DNA from: Linepithema humile
Taxonomy: Eukaryota; Arthropoda; Insecta; Hymenoptera; Formicidae
NCBI RefSeq assembly: GCF_040581485.1
Contig: NC_090130.1
Coordinates: 31,349,418-31,413,417, forward strand
Direction: 5' to 3'
DNA: 64,000 nucleotides
Under the pieces are notes generated by a model. It worked only from the letters and a program-made list of their open reading frames with translations. It ran no database searches and had not been told where the DNA came from. The number at the start of each line of letters is the position of its first letter. Position 1 is the stretch's first letter. This document shows, in pieces, positions 12,316-26,233 of this stretch. Both the position numbers and the translations under genes were made by a program.

Positions 12316-15300
12316 GTAAGGACGAATAATTAAACTGTTCCTATCTAAATAGTTGTTCAAAGATAATTTAATTGTAAAAAATAACTCACCGATGTGAAAC
12401 AATGATCAACAATTTCCGTGAGCACTAAATGTAAGCACGAAATAAACCTTGTACACTCGTGACGATACTTTTCCCTCGCGACAGCGTGTATATATTATAA
12501 TTTATTTTTCAAATATCAAAAACTCGGTTCTCCTTTCCTACGCAAAACTCGTTTGTGCGCTATGAACAAAATAGGGAAAAAGCTCGTCACGCTTGTCGCA
12601 CATTCCAGAGTCATCACTTCCGCGCGCGGAGAGCGAGCTCTCGTAAACGCGTACACTGATGTGATATTGTTACGAAGTACTATTTAATTTTTTACACTGG
12701 CTCCAGTCGGGCAAGTGCGTCGACTAAATAAAAAATGAAGATCACACGCGCCATATATTTCCGGCGGTCACATTTTAACGCAGTTTAAATATTTCAATTT
12801 TCTCGCAGCGTCCCCGCGGCGCATTTTAAAAACCGGATCCTACAGCGCGGCCGGTGTGTTTCACCCTAAACGACATGCAATTTTGTAAAAATTGTTCATT
12901 GAAGGACTCGGTGCGATAACGCGTTTGTGCCATACTGGAGTAAACTTCACCAACCAGTGGTTGCAAAACATTATAAAGTTAATATTAATCGTATAAAGTT
13001 ATTGTTTTTTTTTTTTGTGACTTAATAAAGAGTGACAAATATTTTAGAAGCGCAATTAGTTTTTAAATCGTCTTTTGCTTTCCACTCAAACCTGCTTTTT
13101 GTCCAAAGTTTCTTTTATCGAATATCATGCGTCGTGTGTACGATATTTCATCGTACGCGGTGTACCGTATCTTTTTCGAGCCGCTGGTAAAATAAATAAA
13201 TGGTCCTCCGCTTATCCCCTCCCACGCCCAGGGGAAATAATGAGAAATAATGGCGCGCTGGGTGGTTGTCCCGCCGGTCCTACACGTCGTCGTGGTCCTT
13301 TGAAAAACTGATCCCGCGCTCAAATTAATTTATTTCGAGATACCCGCGATTCTACGGGGCCGCTTTAAAAGCGCGCAATACGCACACACTACCGAAATAT
13401 CCACTGGTAGCAACGATTTTAAAAAGTTATTTCAGTCACAAGCGTACATCTTTTATTTGTCGTGTAAATAATAATTTATTTTCAATATCTACTTTTCAAT
13501 ATCAAAATACCTGGAGCTTGAATAAAAAAGCCGAAAAAAAGTAACAATTGAAAAATATTGTAAGAAAGATACAAAATATTTATATGTAAATAAAATTGCA
13601 ACGCGCGTATACGAGAAATTATCTTTGTGCCAAAACTTCTCTCTCCCTCTCTCTCTCTTTCTCATATTTGAAATATCTAAACGTATTTCTCAACTTTTTT
13701 CTCAAGTATTTTTTCACTAGTATTCAAAAAATGTACTTTAGTGCAAAACATAGATATACTCAAAAATATGTACGAGTACAACGAGGATATTCATATTTAA
13801 ATGTTTTACACTATTGTTATACTCTCAATCTTTACTCGGGATAAAAATGATTGAATGAAGACCGAGCGTGTCCTGGAGATCGGGACGCCGCGGACGTCGC
13901 GTGACGTCTGATTATCTAATTGTCCAACGTACGGTCGAGACGACAAGGTCCTTTGTCATATGGCCCGCGCACCGTGAAGACGCATCAGACATGCTCCGCA
14001 TTTCACCCGACTGTTTAGCCGGGCCGCTTGTGTCGGTCCGAATATTGCGCCGCCGTTGTATCCGCCGCGCGTCCGTTTTTGGACGTGATTGACGATTGTC
14101 ACGACGACGCCGTTACGCGCCGCGCCGACAAATTTACGAGGCCGCGGCTCAAGAAGCGAATTAATTGTCGCGCAGCTGTCGGCCCGCAACTTCCGTCGTG
14201 CACACGTCCGTTTTCCGTAAATCCGACTGAACTATCTGAAAGTACCGGCAGTCACGGTCGAAATATTCCTACGCAGATGTCAGTCGGTACACTCTCGTAC
14301 GTACTGTCACATATTTATTGACGACAAATATAATTAGCATAACAAAATGATTACAATATTTTTTGTCTCAAGTAAGTTTTACATGTGTATTAGTGTGAAA
14401 GTGAAACTAATACTTGCTGTGTAAAACACTGATATAATTTGATGAACACATCAGTACATTTAATATATTTAATATTCAACATTTCATATTAATAATTACA
14501 TTGAGATAAATCCGTAGAATTTGCTAAATTACAATCATTCTGGCATCGATTATACGTGCTCGTCATTATTCAAATAATTTTTCTAATTTTTTAGAAACTT
14601 TAAAAAAAGATCTATTTTTTTAATTCTTTAAAATCCTAAAGGAATAAAATTCCGCTAACAATCTGCATTCCTTTCTGAGCCAATTTTGATCTACGTATAA
14701 AATTAAATCAAGTTATCTAAACATTATATTATCCGCAGCAATATTTTCATAATATTCCAGGATGCAATAAATGCATTATTCGCATTTACGAAGAGATCGC
14801 GATATTCAAATTTCGCGTTAAGCGAACAGCTAATCTACGAGCCCGATTTTCAAGTCTGGAATTTCCGCGCGCATATAAATCGCTCGGATTCTCGATAATG
14901 TAATGTGTAACCGGATATCGTTTTATTCCGTCACATCGAGATTACCTTACTCCCTCCTACCGAGCCATGGTGGAGTGGAAGGTGGTTCGTTGTCGAGGAG
15001 CTTAGTCTGCGCCACTATACATTTTCATTATCCCCGGTGCTCCGTCGAGTCTACTGCTGCAGCTCGTCGCACCGGCATCGCAATAATTATTTCGCGGTAG
15101 CATTCAGTTCGCGGAATGCGGTAACCGCATGCGGAACGGCGTTACATAACCTTAAGCGGCCGTTATTGGTCCCACGAGCGCGATGCATTACGACCCTGTG
15201 CGATGAAGCTAACTACTGAAATACGGGAAGTAAATGAGTAATCGATAATCTATTGGGAGCGCCGCAACTTCTTCGCGTGACGTTATGTATCGTGTAACGA

Positions 15301-15468
15301 ATGTCCCCATTATTTTACATGCACACCGGCCTGCGTAAGTGTCCCAGCAAAACCATATATCGCTTCTTATCTAAGAACGATGGCTGCGGCACGCTATAAA
15401 AATATGCCAATAATTATAATCACCGAGAGACGATAATTATACTTGTAAAATATATTAGTAATCGATAA

Positions 15469-15480
15469 TCTCTCTCTCTC

Positions 15481-15519
<39 letters not shown>

Positions 15520-15530
15520 CTCTCGCTCTG
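15469..15530. repeat. long imperfect (CT)n microsatellite
   Basis: About 60 bases of CT units with a few interruptions (TCGC, TTTC). It lies inside the 5.3 kb intron, far from either splice site. Confidence 0.95.
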
Positions 15531-16385
15531 TTGGGATTAATTAAAACTCTTACATCTTTTTAAGAAGACGATATTGAAAAAGTCACAGTACGTTAAATTT
15601 TCGCAACGTTTCTATCGGGATATATGTAAAAACTAAACGTTTGACAAAGATAATTATTGAATGTAAAAAAATAGCTTTTATTCTCCGTGTCGATTAGCAA
15701 CTGTCGTGAGAAAATTTCCTCTTGGCGCGATAAAATCATTCGGAGCATATTCGAGCCGCTTCCCCAAGTAGTTTTCCATGAAATTAACCTGCCGATTAAC
15801 TTTACGTGTCCGCGACTTTATCTCTCCGGCGCGTAATTACTTGTTTATTCCACTTTTGTGCGATTAGCGCAACGCGGCCGTTGCAGCTTATTAATGCAAC
15901 TCTCCGCTGAACCCGGAAATTTTCTCTGTATATCGCATTTCGTGCACTCAAACCAATTCGATACTCCCATATTTGAGGAACTGCATTCTCGCCGTGGCTG
16001 GAAAAACTTTCCAACACACGATACGCTGCGAGAATTCGAGCCCGTTTCGATTTCTATCGGTCTGTTGGACCCGATTTACTACTAGGTCATAACGGTAACG
16101 AGTGTCGAGCAAATAGAATGAAAAACGAACGAAAAAAAACACTGCGTTTCCTGTTTCTCGATTATTACAGCGAAACGACCTGATCGAAGTTCGGCCAAAC
16201 GCGATGTAAACTTTGAGCGAGAGAAACGCGAACGAACGTGGTCGTAAAAATCGAGGTCAGTTCAGACATTCACCATACAAGAGTTAAATATTGTAAAGTT
16301 TTTCGATGATAAAATGGAATTCATAATCTTGTCATTATTCAATAATAATCGGTGAAGAAATTAAAAAAATATATTTTGAAAATAT

Positions 16386-16448
16386 AGATATTTTTTATTA
16401 TCGCGCATCTTGCATCATCATTTATTGCGCGCGATAATAGAAATATCT
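16386..16448. repeat. 20-bp inverted repeat forming a hairpin
   Basis: AGATATTTTTTATTATCGCGC at 16386-16406 pairs with GCGCGATAATAGAAATATCT at 16429-16448, allowing one or two mismatches and a bulge, around a 22-base loop. Its size is in the range of a microRNA precursor, but AT-rich introns produce such hairpins by chance. Confidence 0.7.
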
Positions 16449-17627
16449 CCCGATCGCGCGTTAGAAATTATGTAACGTGATAAAATTTACATCATACATA
16501 TCGGAGGTACTTTCGACAAAAGTATGCACGATGCATTACGCAGAGAGGAGAACGGGTAATTGGACCGCTGCCGCTAATAACGTCGTCGGATAATTATCAC
16601 TGAATTAACGATACTTCATTGTTAGTTACGTCATTAGTTATTTTATATGATCCTGTACTTTATGTATATTTCTGATGAAATTGCACGCCTACGACTATGC
16701 TGTGTAACATACGACTTTGGAATGATTTTGTAGAATACATAGATACGTAACGATCTTGTTGTGAGTTACGATCGCCCCTGGAAATGCCATAAAAGTTCGA
16801 AATTATTTTATGATATATGCAGACTATAAAACGAAAAAGACGCGATGGTTTCAGAATATTACGTGTGTATATGTATAAGTTCCCTAGGAATTGCATTCGA
16901 GCATAAAGGAATGATATATATCTTATCGAATTCGTATATCGAAAGGTTCACGATTAATTTTGTCATCTTTCGGTGACTCATTTTTTTATATCCCGGAAAA
17001 TGAGTTTTCTTATAATACATGTGAGATGAAGGAAAAATTCTGCACAAGGTGAACTTCAAAGAGCTGCTTTCATATTTGGCATCTTTAACGACCGAGTAGC
17101 AATTTTCCGCATGCCTTATTTCTCTCTTTATTGTATTCTTTACTTTGATTAAGGCTAATCAAGATTAATCCTCTCCGGTTTTAATTTAAATCGCATTTTT
17201 TAATTAAGCCGACATATGCGACCTAGATAAATTGCTCAACGAGATACAAGAAATAAAGTTACCTTATTCAGTCATTTAAATACTCAATATTGATTATTAG
17301 CATAATGCAAGATAAATGCGTTAAAATAATACAATTTGTACGAAAATGACGCAAATTTATGTAATACCGGTAGCACCATAAGCGTTATTATCTAAGTATT
17401 ATTTTTTTTTTAACTAGTGTTTGTGTGTATTATAAAAATGGAGCTGAATCTCTATTCTTGCGAAACAAGTTAAATCTTATATTTATATTATATTTATCAC
17501 GATGGATTTAAATGTTTAATGCACACACAAAATTATATAAATCACGCAAGATATGTGAGATATGTAATGTAATGTCACATGTAGTATGAACAATTAAGCG
17601 ATAAATAATTACCTTTTGTTGCGACAG

Positions 17628-17725
17628 ATTGAAGATCACGCATGCGAAGCTCGGTGACTCCGGAAACTACAGTTGCGTTCCTACCGTGGCGGAGAGAGCG
17701 AGTGTCAACGTGCACGTGATCAATG
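17628..17725 (+). CDS. dpr: Dpr family Ig protein, exon coding end of second Ig domain
   Basis: This 98-base exon completes the second Ig domain. After the shared Lys codon it reads LKITHAKLGDSGNYSC, then VPTVAERASVNVHVING. The DSGNYSC segment is the classic Ig F-strand (Asp-x-Gly-x-Tyr-x-Cys); its Cys (17674-17676) would pair with the Cys at 12164. NYS is also an N-glycosylation sequon. The acceptor is GACAG and the donor is a consensus GTAAGT after 17725, leaving a single G that completes a Gly codon with the GG opening the exon at 48005. CVPTVA followed by ASVxVHVING is typical of Dpr proteins. Reading through the donor would run to a stop near 17841 without domain similarity, so splicing is much more likely. 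Confidence 0.93.
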
Positions 17726-20700
17726 GTAAGTCCGTCAGAAATGCCATAACTGATCCACGCGACAAGATAATCCTTATACACGCGTCGATCACTTATCCCC
17801 GTGCCGCCGCGATATACGTACCCGGCCTTTATTTATCATAGTGCATTAACCCTTTCACGCATGGCGTATCCCTTTCCTGACGATTTAATCTTCTCACACG
17901 CGTGCTTTCAGGAAATGAAAATTAAAGTGACACTTCTTGTTGGAAAATACAAAAGAAATTTTAATACTCGATTAGCTCTGAAATTTAAATAGCATAATCC
18001 TTATCGATTAATCGATAATAAATCAATTTTTGTAATATATATTAATTATCGAATTTCTAGTATCTTAATATTAAATAATTTTAATAATAAATTCTACTTT
18101 ATAAGCTCGAAAACACTCTTCTTTAATTTTATTTTTTCTTACTTTTACTTTAATATTGAATAGAAAAAAATCTAGACAAATAATGAGAGAACTAACGGTG
18201 CAGCTTTAAAAAAGTTTGATATTTAATTACAATGTTATATAAATTTACAACTATGTTAGGAAATATTTTATTATATATTTGTACGCTTGTTATAACTATG
18301 AAGACTGTATGATTGTATCGCGAAAATAATCAATATTATTTTACTGTGAAAAAAAAACAAGTGATTCAATGAACGACGCGTACATCATACACAAGGCACA
18401 TTGCCGGCTTATTGTCCGGCATAGTTGGTGTTTTTAACAACCGTTTTTCCGTCTGCTTTATGATCGTCTGATAGCGTATAAAAATAATCCGATATCGCCA
18501 ACGGCGTCGCGTTTTCTGGTAGGGACCACGAAAAAGCGTAATATCTAGCAAGAGAAAGATTCACGAAGATGAAAGGCAGAACGTGCAGATCGCTTGAAAG
18601 AGAGCTTCTCTGGTAGCCTCCCTAAGCGATCGAACTCGAATTACAGTCTATGAGAAAACCTCGACCACATATTCTATTTCTCTCTCACCAACAGCCGTAG
18701 TTGGAACAATAGCAATCTATCTTTTTTTCCAATTAAAAAGAAACAAATATTATCGTAAAATATTGTATCATATTTCTTTTATTTTCTATCTTTACAATTA
18801 TTATGTAATTTTGATTTATATCTTTTATAACTAGCATCAAAATTATACTCATCCTCTTTCATGTTCACAATAAGAAGCGTAATCGTTGGACATGTTGTAT
18901 TGTATGTTTGCATAAATATTGGAAGATTTGTATAAATTATATAATTAATCACCGCTTTTAATTTGCAACATATTATTACGATCTCTTATCTCTAAATATC
19001 ATGTCTCAATATCGAATTAAAAATTTTTTGTATCTTTTGTCACGTTTTTTTATATTTTTTATATTAATATAATTTTTAACTTTATTTTCAAAGCTTTGTC
19101 ATATGCAAGATATCCCAGACCGACTGTATCACCCATTCATAACAGATTCCTGAGGATTCTCATATAATAAGAATACAAAAATCAATATGTGACGTATCTG
19201 AGTGCGTGAATTTTTGACAATCTGATTTATATAATTTTCGTTTCCGAATGACCTCAGAAATCTGCTATTAAGGAATAATACGGTTGGTCTGTATGTGTGC
19301 AAGATTAAACATTAGCAAAAAAGATTTATGAAAAAGAATCACTTAACAAATTATTCGTATAAGAATGTATACTCTTGTCGGGTCGATTAACACATAGTAT
19401 TATAAACAGAAAGAGACGAACGAGAGATCGTGATGGTATGCCTGGTAATTTGCAGGCAGGTTGGCTGGCACCACAACTACAGTCGATGCACCACTTTACC
19501 GGCGACCATTATCTTCCTTTTGTTATGCCGGCTCTAGCGAAACGTAATTCAATTCCTCGCCGAGGTTCGACCCATCCAGCGTCCATCCGCCTTTTTAGCG
19601 GTGGGTCTCTTCGTCCAACTGAATTCCCGAAGGAAACTGTTTCCCGAGTTGCATCTCGGAGCACGTACCGTGCGTGCAGATATTTTTCTATAACGAGCCA
19701 CCGGTTCGCTCGTGATTACTTTGTGTCTCTTATTGTAAATTTGAAGGAGGACAAAACTCTTCCGGCATAATTTCGATGCTACGTGAAATTCTGCTTCGCC
19801 GGTGGCATCTAAAGCAGATGACATCAAATAACGAGCAGGACAAAAATTTTGCTGATTGCAATATTCAAATTGTAGGCTAATGGTGACAGAAAAATCGAAA
19901 AGTACATATTTCAAAATTTTATTTTACTATTTTTTGAAAAGTTTATCACCTTACAAATTAAGTAACAATCAGTGCGATAAATGGCATTAAATGTTGATAA
20001 TAAAATTAATTGATAAATAATGTTAACATAAATGCTTATGTTTATATATTGATATTAATTATAACTAATATTAACTTTTATAAATAAAATAGTAAATGAT
20101 ATTAACATAATTAATAATATGTTTATATATAGTGTTTGCTTATATATATTTAGTATGTTTAATGCAATTGATTATATTTATCTTTACATATACAGTTAAA
20201 TGGCAGTAATATAATTTATTTTTATAATTAAATGACATGATAATAGACTCATACGTTATGTTCAGAATATGATACATAAATAACAAACACTTGAAATTTA
20301 TTTCTTAAAAAGAAATTAAATGAGAGAAATAGACTATGAAAGATAAACATATAACTAAAGTACCTCAAGATATTCTTTCTCTCTATTCAAAAGTGAATTA
20401 TTACAAAATTGGAGCAATCTGATTACCAAACTAGATTGAAAGTTATTATTCGGCAATTCGATTACATTACGTTTGTGAATACGCCATGCGGCTTATGCGC
20501 GATGATCGGAAATTTATGGCATCGCCGAATCATTAAATAAACATATTTCAACGGACGTATCCCAAAATTGTCGAGATAATGCAACGCGCGTGTTTTACAT
20601 TAATGCAAGCGTAATTAATGTGCCAGCATCTTTGTTGCGAGTCGTGATGCCGGGGAGATATAATAAATGGCCGTTTCACTGCCACTCTTTACTTTCAGCA

Positions 20701-23700
20701 TTTCTCAATAAACAAAGCAACATCTTTTTGCGTGAGTTAATAGTTTTAAAACTCACTCACAAGAGAAAGAATCGACGCTTGTGTCGTTTATGCAGATGTA
20801 CGAATTACATACTTATTTATAGAATTTTTTATACAATTATATTAGCATATTTTTGCGAAAACTTCCAGTTGAGAATCGCTGCGTGGCGTATGTGTGCACG
20901 CAATTTTCCACACATTCTGCGTGGCACCGGTTGAGCTCTTAGATGCACCTGCGCATTTTATCAGAATCTGATTACTTGTCAAAAAATAATCCCTTTTTAT
21001 GTCTAATTCATCTGTAGCTGAATGTGAATTATATGCTCCTGTTAAAAATCTCCTTCTCTCTTTCTCGTTCTTGTTCTCATATTTGCGCCTTTATTCGCAG
21101 GATGAAAATTTTTATTGCGCGATTTTCATCGCGTATTGAATGTTTTATACGAACATAATGGCATCCGTTCGTTTCGATCGATTCGTGGTGATATTTCAGT
21201 TAGGCGTTTTTAATCCCGCTATGAGCAAACTTTAGACGCAGTTAAAAGAGCTTACAACAGGAATAAACTAAAATAATATTTTGTTCTTTTGTAATTCCAA
21301 TACATTTGTCAAACTTTGTTTTATACATTTGTAAATTTCAAATTCCTATGTAAAAGACATAAAGATTTATTCAATCATTTTTTATTTAAAGAATTGTAAG
21401 AAATAAGATTTTATTTATCCTTACATGTAATGTATTTTTTTATATTTTATACTAAGCATCTCAAATTTGCGATAAAATATTACACTTACCAAATATTCAG
21501 CGGAAAAACCTTAATTTTTAATTAAGAAAAGTCGATATAATTATAAACATAATTTGCAATTGTTGTATTCTTAATTTAAAACGTTTTTATCGTGATCGCA
21601 ACTTCAAGAATGTAATTTCGTACGATTCGTTCATACGAATACGTGAGTTTTGTGTCATAACAAAGATATTTTTATTCTCCATTCTTATTGCGCAAATTTG
21701 CGCAAAATGCGTGTGCGCGTTTAATAATTTTTACGTAAAAGCACCAATTGCTGCCCAAGCGAAATCAGCGTGAAATGTCAATTATATGGAAATTGACGAG
21801 CGAGCCATGGTGCGCTGAATAATTCGCGAATTTGTTCCAAGAGTTATAAGGTGCGCTTTGAATGCAAACCCGCAGAATTCGCTAGCGATGCACACATGTT
21901 ATATAATTAGATGCGGCGAATGCACACGATGAGAGGAAAATCGCACGAGGTTACTATTCATCGTGGCGGCAATTTTTCTTTTTCATTAAACATTGTTGAT
22001 TTTCTCGGCGGAAACAGTATCATAAATATAACAGTCGCGTTTGTAAACGTTAATTTTAATTACATTCGTCAACACTGCAACATGCGTATTCACGAGAACA
22101 TCCCCGTTCAGTGTACAAATTTAGAATCATTAATAAAAATTACAAAAAGATTGTTTCAGTCAACCCATTAAGAAGTATTGAAGCAAACAATGATCATTAA
22201 ATCATCTATAGTTATGATTAGACAGTAAAACATCATATCGCGACTTCCATACAAAAAATTTAATAATTTTACTTTTTTAATAATATAGAATCTATTTTTT
22301 CTTTAACATTTAATATAAATTGTAATAAAAAATTGTAATTGTACATTAATTATTAGAAAAATAAAACATTAATTGCTTTTATATTACAGTTACAAGTATT
22401 ACATCACTTTCATTACTTTCATATTACATCATAAAAACATGTAAACTTGCAATTAAATCGTTATTATAAACTGTAGTTTTGTTTCATGTACTCGCGAACG
22501 ATAATCAAACTTTATGACGCACGTAATAATAGAACGAGATAATGATATTCATCCTTCGTGGAATATATCGCATGATCGATTTTCGACTCGGTTGATAATT
22601 TTCATTGATGCAAAAGTTAATTGCTTTAAGCAGAGCCAATTAAAGCGATCCTCTCAAAGTTCTTTAATTACTAACGCGATCGATGTCGACAGATCACTGT
22701 ATCGGCAAATTTTTGTGACACACTCGTGCAAGAAAGTTTTACAATTGCAAATACGATTATCGATCGAAGATTAGCATTGATTCGGACACATTCAAACGTT
22801 ACACACCGAGCCATCGAAGCAAACTTTAAATGCGTTACTCGTTTTTATATTATTTTGATATCGAGTGCATTGGCCGTGCTAAATGCACGGCGTTTTAACG
22901 ATGCGTACGCGAACGAGAAATATAAAGGTAATTCGATCCGCGCGAGAAGGTTAAATAATTAACGCACAGTCGATTCGATTTTTGCTCTAGTTGGAATAAC
23001 CAACTTTTTTAATGGATGCGGTGATTTAGAGAATCGATTAAAAAATTGTTACATTAGAACAATAACAGATTTTTAAAAAGAACAAAAACTTGATTTGATT
23101 ACATAATATCATGTTCTTCAAAAGAAATTATATTCTTGAATTTCTATGCTTATTAAAAAAGCGATTTTTAATTTTGTCATTTGTAACAAATCACGAAAAA
23201 AAGCAATATAAATGCACACGTAACTTCTTACGAGACACACGATATAATTAAATAGAGTTGCTGGTGCTACGTGTAACGCCGGGTGAGCTGCGTTAACTCC
23301 CGTAAATTTGGATTAATCCGAATTATATGGACTCACGCGCTCAACACATACTCTCTCGGCTCTTCTCCGGTCGACAAACTTATCATAAACGTTGTTAGCG
23401 TCGCGTACGATTGACTACTTTGAACTTGGCGCACAATAGTCGGCTAATTGCGCTTGTCGCCGTTGATTAAAAATATGCATATGGCGCAAGTACTTCCGAC
23501 TAATAAATAAATAATTGATTTATTCAATTTAAAATTTGTCATAAATTTAAAAAACTCGTATTATCAGATCAAAAAAGCAAGACAAATGCGAATCAACAGC
23601 AGATGAAGAGAAAAACTGTTTTAAGAATTTTTTAAAAATAATTTTTTAAGAATTATTTGATACACAAATGTAGAGTTTTAATCACTGCGTATTAATTTGA

Positions 23701-24351
23701 TTTCCTAATAATTTTGTAAATAAGATATTTTGAGCTGAAAACTTCAAAAAAATGTCAGAAATTTTTATCATTAATTAATTTTTTTTTTACATTTTTATTT
23801 GACTTGTGTTGATCTTATTCTTTTTACAAATGTTTCTGTTGTAATTATCCAAATACCATGAGTATTAGATACATAGTTTACTAAAATCACATAACAAATA
23901 AACGTTTCCACTGCTAATTCTGTAAATTTGCTGTACAGTTTGAGAACTCCGGTTCACAACAACCACTAAATATATACGTACGCCATCAAATTGAGACCAT
24001 AACAGATTTTCCACAATTTGCTTGTGTTTCGTAACAAACGCTATCGTGGGTATCTGTACCGACATAATGCACCCCCGAAGAGCAGCCGCATCTAGAATAG
24101 TAATAGCTTTTGTAATTGAAACTTCGTCCCATTGAAGTCCTTATAGTAAAGAACGAATAAAGCCGCCTTTCTTGAGAGAGTGAGAAAGAAACATATATCT
24201 ATTTCTGATTCAACTACATCGTACATCAAATTACATCGCACAATGAAATCCTAATCAACGACAATATTTTTCTACATAACAATTACGATCATTAATTTAT
24301 TAAAGAAAAATGACAAGATGTGATTCGAATCGCCGATAAATCTTCCTTTTA

Positions 24352-24533
24352 CACGGAGAAAATTTTATATTAAAAATTACTATGTACGGTAGTAGCCGCG
24401 GACCATGAAGGAATTATAAAAATTTTTACTATGTTTTTCACATGTGAAACATAGTAAAAATTTTCGGTCCGCGACTTCATGGTCCGCGGTTAATGCCGTA
24501 CAAAGTAATTTTTGATATAAAATTTTCTCCGTG
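24352..24533. mobile_element. palindromic MITE, 182 bp, flanked by TA duplication
   Basis: The whole element is one inverted repeat. The left end, CACGGAGAAAATTTTATAT, is matched in reverse complement by the right end, and the arms meet at a central CACATGTG (24439-24446), exactly the midpoint. Arms are about 91 bases each, with a few mismatches and one poorly paired block left of centre. TA dinucleotides sit directly outside both ends (24350-24351 and 24534-24535), the target duplication typical of Tc1/mariner-type insertion. It has no coding capacity, so it is a foldback, non-autonomous element moved by a transposase encoded elsewhere. Family membership is inferred only from the TA target and size. 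Confidence 0.85.
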
Positions 24534-24650
24534 TAGAAATCTTTGAGGGCAATTTTCTTAAATAATTAAAAGTATTTTAATGATTAAAAAAATATCTCTC
24601 TATTTAAAATTAATAGGTCTTTAATGTATATATATAAGATATAATATTAG

Positions 24651-24688
24651 TTTATATATATATAGAGAGAGAGAGAGGGGGGGGAGGG
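24651..24688. repeat. compound TA / GA / poly-G microsatellite
   Basis: A run of TA units passes directly into GA units and then into a short G run. The tract lies about 120 bases downstream of the palindromic MITE. No function can be assigned. Confidence 0.85.
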
Positions 24689-26210
24689 ATTTATGAATAT
24701 ATTTAGATTACTTTCTTCTTATGTATAATTCTTATGTATAATTCACACTCTTACCAAGAGAAAGCCGTTTATTCAGTCAAAGACATTGCGAATGAAAGAA
24801 ACTACATATTCCGGATTATCCATATAAAGGCTGTTAACACTCGCTTTAATGAACGTTACCTATATATTCATATGTGCTGATTCGCGTTTGAATCTCGTGT
24901 GATATGCAACTGACAGTACAATCTGTCGCGCATTATATGTACCCGATAACCCGTCAGTGACGATAAACTAAAGTCCATGCCGCAAACGACTGTCAAAGTC
25001 GTGCGGCGATGCTAAACAGTTGTCACACGGTGTGAGCCGCAATGTTCCTACGTGTTTAACACTGTATCACTGATACAATCGTTACCCAATTGTTCGCACA
25101 TGCTAATGATTATACTGTGATCACACACCTAGTATATTCCCACGACAATTTCTGACTGTGACTGTGCGCGCAGTACAGAAAATTTGACAATAATTGATGG
25201 CAAAGTTGCGAAAATAACAAAATCTAAATAAAAAAAGATAATGATAAAAAAGTGATATAAAAAGAGTTTTTATCCGAATCTTGTACGCTTTAAAAAGAAT
25301 ATTTTTTTCTTTTTTTATAGCTTTATATTATACATTTATTATAGAAGAAATATCGATCAATAGTTCAAAGACTTGCGCGCAATTATTTTCACATAAAATA
25401 GAAAAATTGAAATTGAACACTCTGTCCATAATTATTGTATATAATCGATATACGCTAAAAAAATATACTTTTTAACAGCTCTACTTAATTAAGCATCTCA
25501 GATTATCCGAATTAACATTGTAGAGGCCAATCAATATAACAATAGTCGTACAACCTCACATTTATAAATGAAGAATTTTGCAATTTAATTGCGCGTGTGC
25601 TTCTAACCGAGCCGTTTTAACAAAGCTCCTTTGAAAAATCTTTCAGTGAAACTGATTCGTTAAACATCGTCCGTGGTAGAGAATAACCGCTAATTTCTTC
25701 GGCTAATTATTTTATCGCGCAACCATCTCATTTAGATTCTGCAATTTACCGCGCGTCCGTTTCACTGGACGTCTTTCGTGCGCCACGCTCCCTGCACCGC
25801 ATATGTAAATGCGAGAGTTAACACCACAGAATGCGCCGGAGATCAGAGCGGACGGCTGATGGGATCTAGCGTTGCGCGTTTACTCGATGATTCATAGCGA
25901 TCTTTCGGCGAACATTATTTTCCCCGCGTTTCTTTCCCCTGTTTAACGTCTGCCAACTCTTGTTACAGAGATCGTAGACAGGTCTGATAATTAGATTGCG
26001 TAATGAACGAGCGTAGTTGCCTGTAGTTCCCGAGAGCGAATATAATTAACAATAAAGAGAGAACGGTGGGGTGTTATCTTCTTCTTGAATATATTTCCCA
26101 GTAATTTCATCTCCGGACAAAGATTCTTGGATACGTGCGAATAATGCGTTGCGGAAAATTCATTTGCGAAAACGAGTTGCAACGAATCTACGTCTAAAAG
26201 AGATTTAAAA

Positions 26211-26233
26211 TAATTATAATTATAATTATAATT
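26211..26233. repeat. (TAATTA) hexanucleotide-like repeat
   Basis: About four head-to-tail copies of a six-base AT unit. The unit contains the TAATTA core recognised by many homeodomain proteins, but such strings are common by chance in AT-rich introns. Confidence 0.8.

Larger units (their letters stand above)
12316..17627 (+). other. Dpr-like gene intron, 5.3 kb
   Basis: The intron lies between two exons that join in frame: AA at 12314-12315 plus A at 17628 makes one Lys codon. The donor is GTAAGG and the acceptor ends TTGTTGCGACAG. Inside are GC-rich islands near 13.2-13.3, 13.86-14.23 and 14.85-15.2 kb, a long CT microsatellite at 15469-15530 and a hairpin at 16386-16448. Open frames in the GC islands are not supported by any recognisable domain or codon pattern. 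Confidence 0.8.

Noticed and set aside
19375..19914. Overlapping open frames of 131 codons (plus) and 121 codons (minus)
   Set aside because: Both strands are open over the same bases and neither translation resembles a known family.
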